Of a stretch of DNA of 64,000 bases, positions 12,570-23,850 are shown piece by piece. The position numbers and the translations under genes were made by a program. Every line of letters starts with the position of its first letter. Within the stretch, counting starts at the first letter, position 1. Source of the stretch: Mermis nigrescens. Its lineage: Eukaryota > Nematoda > Enoplea > Mermithida > Mermithidae. The notes beneath the pieces were generated by a model that searched no databases, had not been told where the DNA came from, and saw nothing but the letters and a program-made list of their open reading frames with translations. The stretch lies in NCBI GenBank assembly GCA_036768485.1, contig JAVLUZ010000154.1, positions 47,601,786-47,665,785 on the forward strand. The letters are read 5' to 3'.

Positions 12570-13594
12570 AAACCTTTGATCTGCTCGTAAGGTTGTCTTG
12601 TTCAAAAATGCTAATGGTCAGAATGATATTGTTTTCCACGTTCTTGGACAGCTTTCATTAATGTGGCATGTTACCGTATGTGTTTACCGACTGATTTGCT
12701 CAAATTATGCTAATTAAAAGTAGAGTACTAGCAAAAAATGCTGCGATAAAACAAAAAAGACGAATTGTTTTTCATAAGAGTGTGTAATCATAATCTAAAA
12801 TGTTTTTTGGTGATTGCTTGCAAGTTGCAACGCTATCGTGATTGATAGAAAACTAATTGCAATTGTATTTAAAGATGTTCTATTTTGTTATCATAAGCAT
12901 GATAGCAAGCAAACCTGGCGTCAATTGGTTTGCGCACACAATCATTGCGGGCATGCAAGTGTACCTAGATGTAACCTGGTTCACGTATGATTACGCGTTT
13001 CCTACTTCTTTAAATCAACATTTTCTTCGATGGTCTTGAATGCATCGATGTTTGCTATTTCATCCAGGTAGTTTATTAAGTCGCTCCTAGCTTACTATAT
13101 CTACTTCCCTATAGCTACTGCATAGTTGAATCGTCGCTTTTAAAATCATTTCTTGGTTTAATAGTTTATTTCAATCTGCAGGCCGCAGAATATATGTATT
13201 TCGATTTTTGCGTTTCTTAGCGAAAGTCTGATTTTTAATAGATTTTGCGACTTTCGGGATCTACATATGTGGTAGCTTTTTCCTAGTCCCTCAAATCCAC
13301 AATCCCAAGTATATTCGTCTTTTTTGTTCGATCGGAGCATTTTCCTTTGCTAGTTATATCCTATTTGATGGAATTGACTTCCTAACCAACATAATGACTT
13401 TTAATAATAAGCTTGGTCAAAAAAGCATGAAATCAAATTAAATAATATTCATCATCACGGTGCGAGTAAGAACAAGAAAATATAAAAAGATGCTATAAGT
13501 TAAGTGAAATATGTCCAGAGAAATAAAAAAATATGCATCTCACGACAAAAGTCTATTAGACAGGCAGTCCATGAATGACGGCATAAAGTTTTAG
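12570..13594. other. No gene recognised; probable intron or intergenic
   Basis: AT-rich sequence with short, unconvincing frames on both strands. It ends at the splice acceptor of the plus-strand exon at 13595. Confidence 0.4.
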
Positions 13595-13937
13595 GGGCTG
13601 CATCGACCCAACAGCAACAACAGAAACCACAGTCACAGCAGCAGCAAGCTCGCGCGAGACAGGATCAAAGGCCAACATCAAACGCTAGCAATTCAAAGCC
13701 CGAATCCGGTCTGGCCGCTCTTTACGCCGAATCGGTGGTCGCAAGGAGCCATCCTGATCGAAAGGGCTATTGCCCGCAATCACCGGGGGCTTTGCTGAAA
13801 TCGGGCGATCAAGCGGGCGGCGAGACGGGAGTTCCTAACCTGGAAGACCTCAAAGCGGCCCGGGCTAGAAAAAGATGGACCGAAGAGCAATTGAGAGCCA
13901 CGGATTCCCTCGTACCGCTTCAAAGTGGCACGAACAG
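13595..13937 (+). CDS. Gln-rich internal exon of a putative transcription factor
   Basis: A continuous frame of 113 codons is bounded by an acceptor (TTTTAG before 13595) and a donor (AACAG then GTACTAAT after 13937). It enters in phase 1 and leaves in phase 2. Composition is strikingly GC-richer and CpG-richer than its flanks. The peptide opens with a Gln-rich run, continues with SGLAALYAESVVARSHPDRK, and ends in a basic segment RARKRWTEEQLRATDSL. That last segment resembles the first helix of a Pipsqueak-type helix-turn-helix (W-x2-E-x2-L pattern) split by the intron; this is inference. Such domains occur in insect BTB transcription factors. I do not assign a symbol. No other exon of the gene is certain here. 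Confidence 0.65.
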
Positions 13938-14404
13938 GTACTAATTTATATGTATTTTCCCTTAAGTTTGGACATATGCAAGAAACCATTTTTGAACTTA
14001 TGATTTAAATTAAAAATTCTAAAACTTTTTAATTTTAATTTTTGTGATGATTCAAAAAATTGAACGACATCGGATACGGCATCGAGTGAGATTGACCGAT
14101 GTTTTGATTATTTATTATTATTAAGATTATTTATTAATATTTTTTGTTTGTTTTGATTATATTTGGATTACAGCCGAGCCCAGAATTTAATTTTTTGGCA
14201 TGTTTCTTCTGCGAATTTTGTTCTTTCGCCCGGTCCAGATTCCCAAAAATTTAGTTGTTGCACATGTGTGGTCTTTTAGCCTTTACTTTCATTCGAAATC
14301 AAAAATTTCGTTTATCTTAATATGAGAAGTTATTAATGTAACAGAAAATTCACAAATGTGTTTTTTATTCGGTTAGAAAAGTTTGCAGGTAAAGGCTAAA
14401 CGAG

Positions 14405-14522
14405 CGACTCGAGCTCATTTGAGTACTCCGAATCCTCGCATTCGGATAAAAAAGTAATAAGAGACGAAATCGATTCCGGCGGAAAAGAGTTTAAAATGGC
14501 TCTAATTTTAGCAGATATGTAA
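14405..14522 (+). CDS. Possible Ser/Asp-rich terminal exon
   Basis: After an AG at 14403-14404 a frame encodes DSSSFEYSESSHSDKK and continues to a TAA at 14520-14522. Entering in phase 2 it would join the exon ending at 13937 without a frame break, coding Ser at the junction. The upstream branch-point-like GGCTAAAC supports an acceptor, but the polypyrimidine tract is weak. An alternative is the acidic tail of a decayed transposase, as seen at 22656-22781 and 44378-44460. Confidence 0.35.
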
Positions 14523-14892
14523 GGATTTTACTTCTACTCGTTAGACTTTTCTTGTATGAGTTTTAGAACCACCGTTTGTGTAAAAATTAATACTTCTGGC
14601 ATTGCGGCTGTCAAAAAATGCTTTGTAAGTAGTCAATTCTTTTAGGTATTTATCAATAAGCATGACTAACGAGCACATAATCAGTATTCAGGTGTCAGCG
14701 CAAAAATTTACAAATTGATGAAGTAAAAAAGCCGAAATCCTTAAACATTGACTCACTAAATTTTGTAATAAACCAAATATGACGAGTGGGAGCTGCTGTA
14801 TGCTTTGATGTTGCGGGGTTTAAAAATCAAAGCGAAATTTTTTCGAGGAAACCAAGGCTGAATTAAAGGATTAAAAACGAAGTAGTTTTGAC

Positions 14893-15177
14893 CAGACATG
14901 CGCGTGGGGGGGTTTGGGGGGTCTTGGACCCCCGCAGAACTCGAAAAAAAAATTGGAAATTTTTCGGGAAAATGAGGCAAAAATGGAGACGAAAACGGAT
15001 GAAATTGTTTTTCCTTAAAAAAAAACTTTTAAATTGATCGGAAACTATATGATAATGTAGTTTTAACGCTATTTAGCGCTTATACCAGTTTTTGAGTTCG
15101 TCTTGGTCCAAAATAGTTCAATTCTTGACCCCCTTAGACCAGCCGACCCCCTAGATCGGCTATGCGGTGCATCTATG
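14893..15177 (+). mobile_element. hAT-like MITE, family C
   Basis: Starts CAGACATGCGCGTGGGG and ends GCGGTGCATCTATG. The flanks GTTTTGAC (14885-14892) and CTTTTGAC (15178-15185) match at 7 of 8. The middle carries the family C phrases TTAACGCTATTTAGCGCT and GACCAGCCGACCCCCTAGATC. Noncoding. Confidence 0.8.
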
Positions 15178-16687
15178 CTTTTGACAGATACTATTTAAAC
15201 GTCCGCAGCAACTTTGAACCATTAAGCTCAAAAGCCTCCCGCTGATCCCAGAAGAAAAGCTTAGTCAAACGATGTGTCAAATGAAAGCAATCTTGAACTA
15301 AACGTGCATTTTGATTAACTTCAATCAGATTACCAAGCTGAAAAACTATAAGTCACTTCAAATGCCACAGGAACAGTAATGTCGCAATTTTTAGCAATAA
15401 AATATTTATAGCATAACACAAATTATTATTTACTCGTACGTATATAAAATGATCGAAATTTTAATCAAGGTGGTACAGTCAAAAAGGGATGACTGGCTGA
15501 TTGCTCGCGTGATGTTCATGGCAAGCACGTTCATCGACTGGTCGATGAAGACATACCCTCAGAACACATCGAGGACGAGGACCAAAGATTTATGCAATTT
15601 AAGAGCGGTTCCTGAGCGTTAAGTGATTGTAGTGTTGCATAACTTAGCCGTGTACATGCGTGATGGCATTGAAAATTCGTTTTCGCTTCGAAAATTTTTA
15701 CATTAGTATGCTATGCATATGATTTTATGAAAGCTTTCTTGTTTTAAATGCTGCAACTCGTTGGTTATATTTTAACAACAACAACGCTTGCGCTGTTTTA
15801 TCATACTTTATCAAATGTTAATTATTCGTGTGTTGCTTTTTGCTTCGGATATTTGTCAGAATTGCGCTAAAATAAATAAATAAATGCTCAAACGTTAATT
15901 TTTAACTTTTGCCAATATACGAAAAACGCACAGCGCATGAATGTACGCGTCAAGCATATGTACATATACAAAAACAGTTTTTGACGTTCCGGACGCCGCT
16001 CGTTCCTTCTAGAACATAAAGACATAAAAAAATTCGACTTAATTGGACAAAACACACTCCAAAAATTTAGTATATGGCGGCGAAGCGCCAAAAATTTGGC
16101 AGTCTTGAGCTAAAAGTAGCTAAAACCACTTAAAAGCAAATTTTTTACGATTTTTTGGAAAATCTACAATTCTGGGGTAGAGAATCGCCGCAGCCATTTT
16201 GTGGGGTCAGTAGTCATTCTGTGAAGTCAAGTCAACCCCCAGATCACGTATATAAGCGTACGTCAAGATTCAAAAAAGAAATGTATCGAGGTTTAATTCG
16301 AACGTTGAAAGTCTTTAAAGAGCCATTTCAAATGGCCCTATGAAAAAATATGGGGGGGTCAATTCTGAATGAAAAATTCAGATGACATACTTTTAATATG
16401 TTGACTTCCCAGAATATTTGGCTGAAGAATCAATCCTTTTTTTATTTTCCATAGTTTTGTATATTTTCCACCGGCATATTTCAGCGGCGTCGAGCCGCCA
16501 ATCTATTGTATACGTTTCACTCGGGTTAGTTTGAATTTTTCGCCAAATTACATACTTCTGCGTTATGCTGTACAGGCAGTACGCTATAAAACAAAGTTGG
16601 TAGCTGCACGTAATTGTACAAGTATAGTTCTCGGGCAAATTTCAGCTTCAAGTCGTAATGTGACGTACCTACTTACACATGTATGTA
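15178..16687. other. No gene recognised
   Basis: AT-rich noncoding sequence. A GGCGAAGCGCC hairpin word occurs near 16078. Short frames at 15888-16091, 16155-16343 and 16393-16797 have no recognisable motif; the last two run into the TIR element at 16688. Confidence 0.4.
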
Positions 16688-17213
16688 TAGTCTGTTTCAT
16701 TTATCCGAGAGCTTTTTCAGTAAATGTTTTCGGAGGTTACAGTAACCCCTTATTTCTTATTTACTGTAAGTCGCTAGATCTCACTTTAGCTACGTAGCAA
16801 AGAAGGGTTTTTCAATAACATTTTTGCGGCATTATTTATTCTCGTCTTCCAGCAGATCAATTAACTTACTGATAAAAATCGCTTATTCATCTTATCCTGA
16901 GTCGACACTTTAAACACAATGCGACTAAGATGCTAAGAAATGCTGCAAACTCCCGCATAGCTCAGTGGTAAAACCTCTTGCTTGTAGTCGAAGCAACCCG
17001 GGTTCGAATCCAGCCGATAGCTTTTTGTTTAGCGCACTTACTGTAGTATGTCCCAGCACTGATTAAATGCCTAAATCAAATTTATTTGGGCGTATTAGTG
17101 CATTAAAAATGGAAGAATTCTAGCCACTCGCCCTCACTGAGCTGATCTGCCGAAGTACAGTAATTACGTACTTGTTTAGCCTTATTTACTTCTCGAATAA
17201 ATGAAACAGACTA
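16688..17213 (+). mobile_element. TIR element carrying a tRNA-like segment (copy M1)
   Basis: Starts TAGTCTGTTTCATTTATCCG and ends with the inverted match CTCGAATAAATGAAACAGACTA. TA dinucleotides flank both sides (16686-16687, 17214-17215), which suggests a TA target like that of Tc1/mariner-type MITEs. The interior contains a tRNA-like sequence (about 16951-17022). There is no protein frame. A homologous copy in inverted orientation follows only 97 bp away. Confidence 0.75.
16951..17022 (+). tRNA. tRNA-like sequence (Thr-AGT-like), degenerate, inside copy M1
   Basis: Box A is seen as TAGCTCAGTGG and box B as GGTTCGAATCC. An anticodon stem TGCTT/AAGCA encloses a seven-base loop GTAGTCG with AGT at the anticodon. 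The 5' acceptor strand CCCGCA is not matched by the 3' strand, so a working tRNA is unlikely. It is better read as a tRNA-derived (SINE-like) part of the surrounding element. Confidence 0.55.
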
Positions 17214-17310
17214 TAGGTGTTTAAATAATGTGCGGTTGATGCTGAACAGACTCTGCAGTTTTACACGCAACAATGATGGTGTACTTGATTGTGCTGGATC
17301 GGACTGATTA

Positions 17311-17838
17311 TGGTCTGTTTCATTTATTCGAGAGCTTTTTAGTACATTTTTCCAGGGGCTACAGCAAGCGAAACAAGCCGAATTACCGTAATTCGGCAGA
17401 TCAGCTCAGTGAGGGTGAGTGGCTGGAATTCTTCCATTTTTAATGCACTACTCCGCCCATATAAATTTAATTTGAGCATGTAATTAGTGCTGAGACATAC
17501 TACAGTAAGTGCGCTAAATAAAAAGCTATCGGCTGGAGTCGAATCCAGGTTGTTCGACGACAAGCAGACGTTTTGCCACTGATATGCGGGAGTTTGCGGC
17601 GTGTATCTTAGTCTATTAGGTTTAAAGTGTCAACTTAGGATAAGTTGAATGTGCGATTTTTATCCGTAAGTTGATTGATCTGCTGTGAGACGAGAATAAA
17701 TTATGCAGCAAATGTTATTGAAAACCCTACTTTTGCTACGTAGCTACTGTGGACAGCGACCTACAGTAAATAAGAAGGAAGGGGTTACTGTTCCGGAAAG
17801 ATTTACTGAAAAAGCTCTCGAATAAATGAAACAGACTA
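17311..17838 (-). mobile_element. TIR element carrying a tRNA-like segment (copy M2, reverse)
   Basis: This is a full-length inverted relative of copy M1: starting from its right end (TAGTCTGTTTCATTTATTCG) it follows M1 through the tRNA-like part (17591-17520) and beyond. TA flanks at 17309-17310 and 17839-17840. The tRNA-like part here has lost more box matches (for example ATATCAGTGG instead of ATAGCTCAGTGG). M1 and M2 could fold into a hairpin of more than 500 bp. Confidence 0.75.
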
Positions 17839-17840
17839 TA

Positions 17841-18440
17841 GGTAAAAATGATATGATGCTGGATTTCACTCGCGTGGTTTTAAGCGGGTACGTGCACTCA
17901 AATTCAAGCATCTGTGAGCGGATTTCAGCGCGATAAGGCGTCTCTGGTACATTCTTGTGTGATGTTCACTTCCCAAACATTTCATTGCGCTGAGATGTGT
18001 TGCAAATCGGAAAATATATTTCGGCAATAATTTTCGGCTGATCTGGTTTGGATTTTGTGTTTCCGGAAAGTAAGCACATAAACGTAGCTAGTAAAATAAG
18101 AGTGAAGCATCAGATTATCAAAAAAATTTTCGTTGTTTTTTGGTCAATTCAAGAATATAATAAATGAACGTTGTAAGATCTTTTTGAAACAATATGAATT
18201 TTAAAAATGCATTCTTAATCCTTTTGTAATGTTTATAGGAATACATACGTGTTGAAAATTTTCGTGCTAAAGTAAAATAAAAATTATAACTGACCGAACT
18301 GGCTTTTAATATTAAAAATCGACATTGATCTTATTCCAAAATTTTTTATCAACTGGAAAGATTCAAAAACCTTGGCCAGCTTATCAACGCTGCATATAGT
18401 GACTTGGAGCTGTGGCGTGATCTAGGATTGTCCTGAGGGG
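17841..18440. other. No gene recognised
   Basis: AT-rich noncoding stretch with no clear repeat. Confidence 0.4.
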
Positions 18441-18451
18441 CACGTGCATAT

Positions 18452-18722
18452 AGATGCACAGCAGGGCCGATCTGGGAGGAGTCAGCCGGTCTGGGGAGAA
18501 TCAAAAATTGGGCTTTTTTGGGCCAAAATGACCTAACAAACTGGTAAAAGTGCTAAAATAGCGTTAAAACTACGTTATTTTTCAGTTTCTAGTCAATTCA
18601 GAGCACTTTAGAGAAAATTCTCAATTTTTATATATTTTCGGCGATCATTTTGTCTCGTTTTCTCCATAGAATTTTCCATTTTTCCATTCTGGGATCTAGA
18701 GACCCCAAACCTCCCACGTACC
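18452..18722 (-). repeat. hAT-like MITE, family C (reverse, diverged)
   Basis: Contains TAGATGCACAGCAGGGCCGA near the left and CCCCAAACCTCCCACGTACC near the right, with the family C phrases AGTCAGCCGGTCTGGGGAG and GCTAAAATAGCGTTAAAACT between. The flanking 8-mers no longer match clearly, so the ends are approximate. Confidence 0.6.
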
Positions 18723-19254
18723 ACTACTTTTACCCATACTTTTCTAAGAAACGTCAAAAATACGTCAAAATACCCTTTACTTACTTGACTTAAACGCCGT
18801 TAGCTTCAAAATCCTCGATAAGGCAGCGATCTTTGAGCTGTGGGGGACGAAGTCAATGCATCAACGGAATTTTAGCTTTAATTTTAGCGAAAATCTGGGG
18901 CGAAGCATCGGAAAATTTGTGAAATTTAAATAGCAGAATGTTTACAGCTTGAATTACTGCTGAATTTCCTGTATTTGTTACAACTTAGAAAATTTTTAAG
19001 CTTTTCTTGAAAATAAAAGAAAACTATGCTGAAAAAGATGTGTCTGTTCTTGAAATCGTTTAAGAATCTATTCTCATTGAAAAAATATTGTTTTTTAGGC
19101 CTCCAAGAGAGTTTAATTTCATTAATAGGTATTTACGGCGCAAAAGCACTAAAAAATTTGAGAGATTATTATGAATGACGTCCAAAAATCATTGCACATT
19201 ACGCATCCATTCTGTGCTAGACGACGAGAAGGACCAGACGTGAAATGGCTCAAA

Positions 19255-19450
19255 GTTTAGGGTGGGGGTCTCCGGCCATTCTTAGGGAGGGAGGGAGTAC
19301 ATGACCTCCAATTTTTGTCCAAAAAACACTAAAAACAGCCCAAAAATTCGGTTTTTTTCCAAAATCGGACGGGGTTCAAACATTTAAGGCGGGGGATGGG
19401 GGGACGGCCGACTTTGGGTCAGGGGATCCCCCATACCCCTCTAACATGTA
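19255..19450. repeat. Interspersed repeat related to 43790-43930
   Basis: Shares GGGGACGGCCGACTTTGGG, GGGGATCCCCCAT and ACATGTA with the segment at 43860-43935, and part of it with 25575-25610. Noncoding. Confidence 0.45.
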
Positions 19451-19559
19451 CGAGACGGACACATTTCTTTGGCAACTATGAATAATTTTTAAGAGCTTAT
19501 TTTAAATTAATAATCAGTTGACATAAAACATGAATGTTTGATTTCAGAGAGACTGCGTA

Positions 19560-19841
19560 GCTAACTGTTAAATTCTGCTGCAATGCTTCTCGACCGTAAT
19601 GGATGGGACACGTCATTGATCTGCAATGTTCTTGGAGAAAATTGAATCATTAAAAGAAGAAAAAATAAATGATTTTAATGCAGAATACAGGGCATTGTGC
19701 GATTTTTTGGTGGATTTAATTGGGAAAGGTGGAAATCAGTGCATCCATCGAGACACATCCATGGATTCTATCCTATTATTTGTTGTTTCATGGAAAAGGC
19801 GCCTGAATGACGCAATTTCGCTTCTGCGCTCGGTTTTGTAA
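19560..19841 (+). pseudogene. Coding-like fragment with a frame break, function unknown
   Basis: A first frame (about 19576-19640) encodes AAMLLDRNGWDTSLICNVLG and then, one base out of register, a second frame runs to a stop at 19841 through NAEYRALCDFLVDLIGKGGN and SWKRRLNDAISLL. A splice acceptor-like TTTGATTTCAG lies at 19537-19547. The amphipathic, Leu-rich pattern looks genuine. I do not recognise it. It may be an exon of a host gene with a sequencing or true indel near 19640. Confidence 0.4.
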
Positions 19842-20445
19842 ATTTGTCACATAAATGGATGGTTTAATATGTTTTGCAGAAGCACGTCAAGTAAAAATTA
19901 AAATACAAATTATTGCTCGACGAAATTTAAATTAAATTTTTTAAATTTTTTGTGAAGGGAATAAGTGGAAAAATCGCGATGTGATGTGGGAATCCTATCA
20001 TTCCTGAGAAAATATGAATTGAGTTCCGGAATGTAGCGATCTTGTTATCCGATAAAATATTTAATGTTACATTTCTATGTATGTTAATAAATAATCAATG
20101 ATTGCCAAATTCTTAAGGAACGAAAAGTGCCCTTTGTCGGAATAAGCTTAGCAAGGTATGTACCTATCAAATAATTGCAAAAATGGAAAGAGACAAGTGG
20201 TTTTCACAGTAGTATAGGCGTTGTCTAGATATTTGTGATTCATTTTGTTGCCTATGGATATCAAAGTCGACCATATGTGGAAATGGGACTGGAATACAAA
20301 TCGCCTTACCTGGGTGAATTAAGTCTCAAAATTTGTTCGTCTTTGCAATTGTTTTATGTCAATGGATAGAACTAATATAACAATCACCGAAAAGCGGCGC
20401 TTTTATATCTATCATCGAATTTTCAACGCAGCAAGGTATTGCAAG

Positions 20446-20594
20446 CATACATGGGCAGCGACACCGGCAAAAATAGGTAGGTACAAAAAACATGCCAAAA
20501 ATTCAATTCTGGGAAGGGCAATCGATTTTTGAGGTGTCTACCAAATTCTTGGGGGGTCTAGACCCCTTAACCTGACGCCCTACGCCCATGTGTG
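20446..20594 (-). mobile_element. hAT-like MITE, family A short variant
   Basis: A 149-bp element from CATACATGGGCAGC to CGCCCATGTGTG. Flanks ATTGCAAG (20438-20445) and ATTGCGAG (20595-20602) match at 7 of 8. It lacks the central part of the 260-bp family A elements, so it is an internal deletion derivative. Confidence 0.8.
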
Positions 20595-20599
20595 ATTGC

Positions 20600-21587
20600 G
20601 AGTGCAGCTATGTCAAATCATTTTGTTAATAAGGTTGCCCAATCGGAGAATCATATTCTTTGCAAATAGAACTTGCTTGCTCCAAAGAAAATAGAAAGCT
20701 GTGTATGTATAATGCAAACGATGCCAGTCGACACATGGACAAAATAACCTTATATAATTAGAGAGAATACCTCCCCTCTCAAACGGCTATGCATTCATTC
20801 CAAAATACTAAAATAATAAGAAGCGAATGCTAAAAAGTGATAATTTTATGCAGTTTTTCAGCATTACAATTACAGCAGTTGAAGTCATTCAAGTATAACT
20901 TTGGTCATGTTCTGCTTGAATCGTTTCGACAAAATTTTTCCACGATCCGGCCATAAGATCGCGCTATTGAAAAATAAGAAGATTTTGCTTCTTTTATATC
21001 TTACCTACTAAATCTAAGATTTTATCGATTACTTTAAAATTGCATAAAAGACCGTAAAGTAGCTAAGTTAAGAAACCATTGACAGTTCCTAAAAGAAAAG
21101 TTTGTCTTCTATCAAATGCATCTAATGGGTTGAAAAATTTTCAGTATTACCTGAAGAGAATTTAATTTTAGTAAAAGTATAGAAAATTAGCGAAAAGCGA
21201 CGAAATTGTTAACTTCGGGATACTGTAGTTTCACGAATTTTCAATTTCAGACTAAATAAATTGTTCCACGGTGTCCAGCATAAAAAACTGCCCTACATAT
21301 GTCATTTTCAGGTATGATTAATTTTCAACTAATCAAAGGTCTCCACAGTCGTCGTAGGTCGAAACTCTCAGACAGCGTGTCTTAAAACATGCAGTTACGC
21401 GGAGACTGAAGCACGAACTCTCTGCGTCGAGATTCGCAGCTAATTATCCAAATCTTGGTTTACCAATGCATGCTTTTTAGAAATTATATGCGTAGGTATG
21501 AGGTATAGGTACGTATCAGGGTTGATAGCAGATTAAAAACTAATTTATTGACTGTAATGATTCATTAAGATATCAATTCGTATTCAA
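20600..21587. other. No gene recognised
   Basis: AT-rich noncoding stretch with no clear reading frame or repeat. Confidence 0.4.
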
Positions 21588-21641
21588 CGATAAGAGATGT
21601 GAGAAAAATTGAATTTCTATCTTTTCTCACATCTCTTATCG
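21588..21641. repeat. Perfect 20-bp hairpin
   Basis: Arms at 21588-21607 (CGATAAGAGATGTGAGAAAA) and 21622-21641 are exact inverse complements with a 14-base loop. It could be a small inverted repeat, a terminal fragment of a foldback element or a small-RNA-type stem. The short ORF overlapping it is not convincing. Confidence 0.9.
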
Positions 21642-22655
21642 TGAAAAATGGACTTTTGGTTTCTGGCTGGATTTACTTATTTCGCAAGTACGGAAAAGGT
21701 TCGAATGTCCAAGGCTTATGTGATTTGATTATTTTTAAACAAGCATGTGATGCTTCTTACACGTATATTTATCTTAAAATTTATTAGATAGTTACTGTAA
21801 AAGTGTTAATCGGATCGTGTTGCCTAGGTTGGCTTGGGTCAGTTTTCCTTATATTTTGGCAGTTTTTACTCTTGGAAGTGTTCTCCTTTGCTTAACCGCA
21901 GCTGGCAGTTTTTTGAGGGCTTGTGGCAGGTTTTTTGGGTCGCTTCCATAAACGTTGCACAGGAGATGACACTTTAAAATTTGACCTGACAACACTGTTG
22001 CCGGTTCGGAAACGTGCGTCAAACCTACTTTCATGTTAGAGATGAAAGTTTGGGACCCGACAATTCGATCCGACCCGAAACCCAACCCGCGGGTCCGGTC
22101 GGCAGAATGCAGAAATCCTTGACTCTCGGTTTGAGGGGTGTGGTTGAGATTTTGGCACTTGTGGAGTTAGCACCTATCGAATTTTTTCTATCTTTTTTAA
22201 TATATGGGATGTACACATTATCGTATATATATTATATGTATTGCTTTGTATATTATATGATATGCTTTATATATTATATGATATATCGCTTCATTCTCTT
22301 CAAGCTTTACTTACGATGGCTTTAAATTTTGATGGAATTCATTTTACCAAAATCTACTATTATCTCCGACTGCTGTGTTATTATCACTAGTGATCACCGG
22401 GGCGACTTTTTTGGCCGTGGCCGGGGCGGTACCGGGGCTGGCGTAAATTTTTCGGCCTCTGGCCCCGGCCGCAGGCCGGGCCGGGGCCGTGGCCGGAGGC
22501 TGGAGGCTGCTGAGTCAGACAAGGAAAATATTATTGCATGACACATACTTGGGGTGGGCATAGGAAGAGAAATAATGAGCGACTGCTCCCTAGTAGTAAA
22601 TGGCAAGCTCAAAGTTAGGTGCGCCTTTTCAAATCAAGTTTTATTACTATTTATA

Positions 22656-22980
22656 TCACAAGAAACATTTAGTCCAGTGTTTCATTGTCGAATCATCAAT
22701 AAATTCTATGTCGCTGCCATTATCACACTCAATATTATTTGAATCTTCACTACTGCTACTGCTGCTGCTTGCTGCCGCATTCTACATGTTCATCAGCCTA
22801 AGTGCTTAGGAGCTTCCACGTATTGAGTCCAATTGCTCGCAAATTATGCTTTAGAAATAAGAGCTTCCGAAGATTTTCTGGCTTCAATCGAATTCTTGAA
22901 CCATTAGCTGAATCATGAGCTGACTTGGAATTCTTGTCCGCTGGACATAGATTTAATAGGCGGGCTACATTTTTTTGAGA
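22656..22980 (-). pseudogene. hAT transposase, C-terminal relic
   Basis: On the minus strand a frame from about 22980 to a TAG at 22798 encodes RIRLKPENLRKLLFLKHNL. This is the typical R-x-RLKPENV-x-LLFL-x-NL C-terminal dimerisation segment of hAT transposases (established family knowledge). A second frame (22781-22656) continues as a Ser/Asp/Glu-rich tail (SSEDSNNIECDNGSDIEFID), so at least one frameshift separates them. The upstream catalytic part is missing. The position, just inside the left end of a TSD-flanked element, fits a leftward transposase gene. Confidence 0.75.
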
Positions 22981-23439
22981 GCTAACCGTAGTTTACCAAG
23001 GTCGAAAGCGCAGGGGGTGAAATCCCAAAATTTGAGAACACTTAATTTAGAGTTCTAGCCTCTTTTGCAGGTCAAATATTAAAAATGGCTAAAATATCAT
23101 ATAGCATTTTTATGTTAAAAACGCATTTAACTACTTTTTCCCATTCTGACTAGTTTGTCATTCTTGTAAGTAAAAAATATAGAAGTCATCGAAAGTTCGA
23201 CTTTTTCGACCATTTTAACTTGACTAGTATTTTATGTGTAAACAAAAGAAATGTAGTGAAGCGCCGAAAAATTTCTAATATCTTGCTTTTGCACCCAAAA
23301 ATCATTGCAGAAAATGTTTGGTAGCTCAAAATCGTCTGACAGTGATTCAAGTCTCGGACCCTGAGGTGGGTGGGTATATAGTACCCCCTCACCCCTATGG
23401 GAATGTGTGGAGCTAACTCATAGAAGCGAGCGCACATCA

Positions 23440-23850
23440 TCATGGGGAGTTTGGGGGTTTTTCACCCCTCCCCCAAAAAATGCTCGCCTTCCGCAAAAAA
23501 TTTTTCACATCCCAGAATTCACACGTTTTTTAGAAAAATCATAGAACTCTAGATTTAAGCGTTTTTAGCGCTCTAATGGCTCAAGATTGTCAAATTTTTG
23601 GCGTGCACAAATTGGCATTAATTAGTCACTTTTTGACTATATTTTGGTGAATTTGAATGCAATTTTTCGAAATTTTCTCGTGTTTTTATGTTCTAGGAAA
23701 GAAAGAGCATCATCAGAAATGCTTTAAAATCGTGTTATCAACGCATAGCAAGCTTTTTCACGGTAAAAAAGGCACTTTGAAAAATTTTTTGATTTCACCT
23801 TTCCGGGAAGCGATAGAAATGATGGCACACAGTCAATGCCCCAACAGAGC
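23440..23850 (+). repeat. Diverged family B-like repeat
   Basis: Begins ATGGGGAGTTTGGGGG and carries TTTTTCACATCCCAGAATTC and GGTAAAAAAGGCACTTTGAAAA, words shared with the family B copies at 26264 and 38536. The boundaries are uncertain and the 65-codon ORF inside is repeat-derived. Confidence 0.4.

Noticed and set aside
16951..17022. Functional tRNA-Thr gene
   Set aside because: The acceptor stem does not pair and a second degenerate copy lies in the inverted element; kept only as a tRNA-like part.
21588..21641. MicroRNA gene
   Set aside because: Perfect pairing without bulges and no flanking lower stem; no conservation can be judged here.
22014..22325. 103-codon plus ORF
   Set aside because: Its second half is low-complexity TATATTATATGA sequence and there is no recognisable domain.
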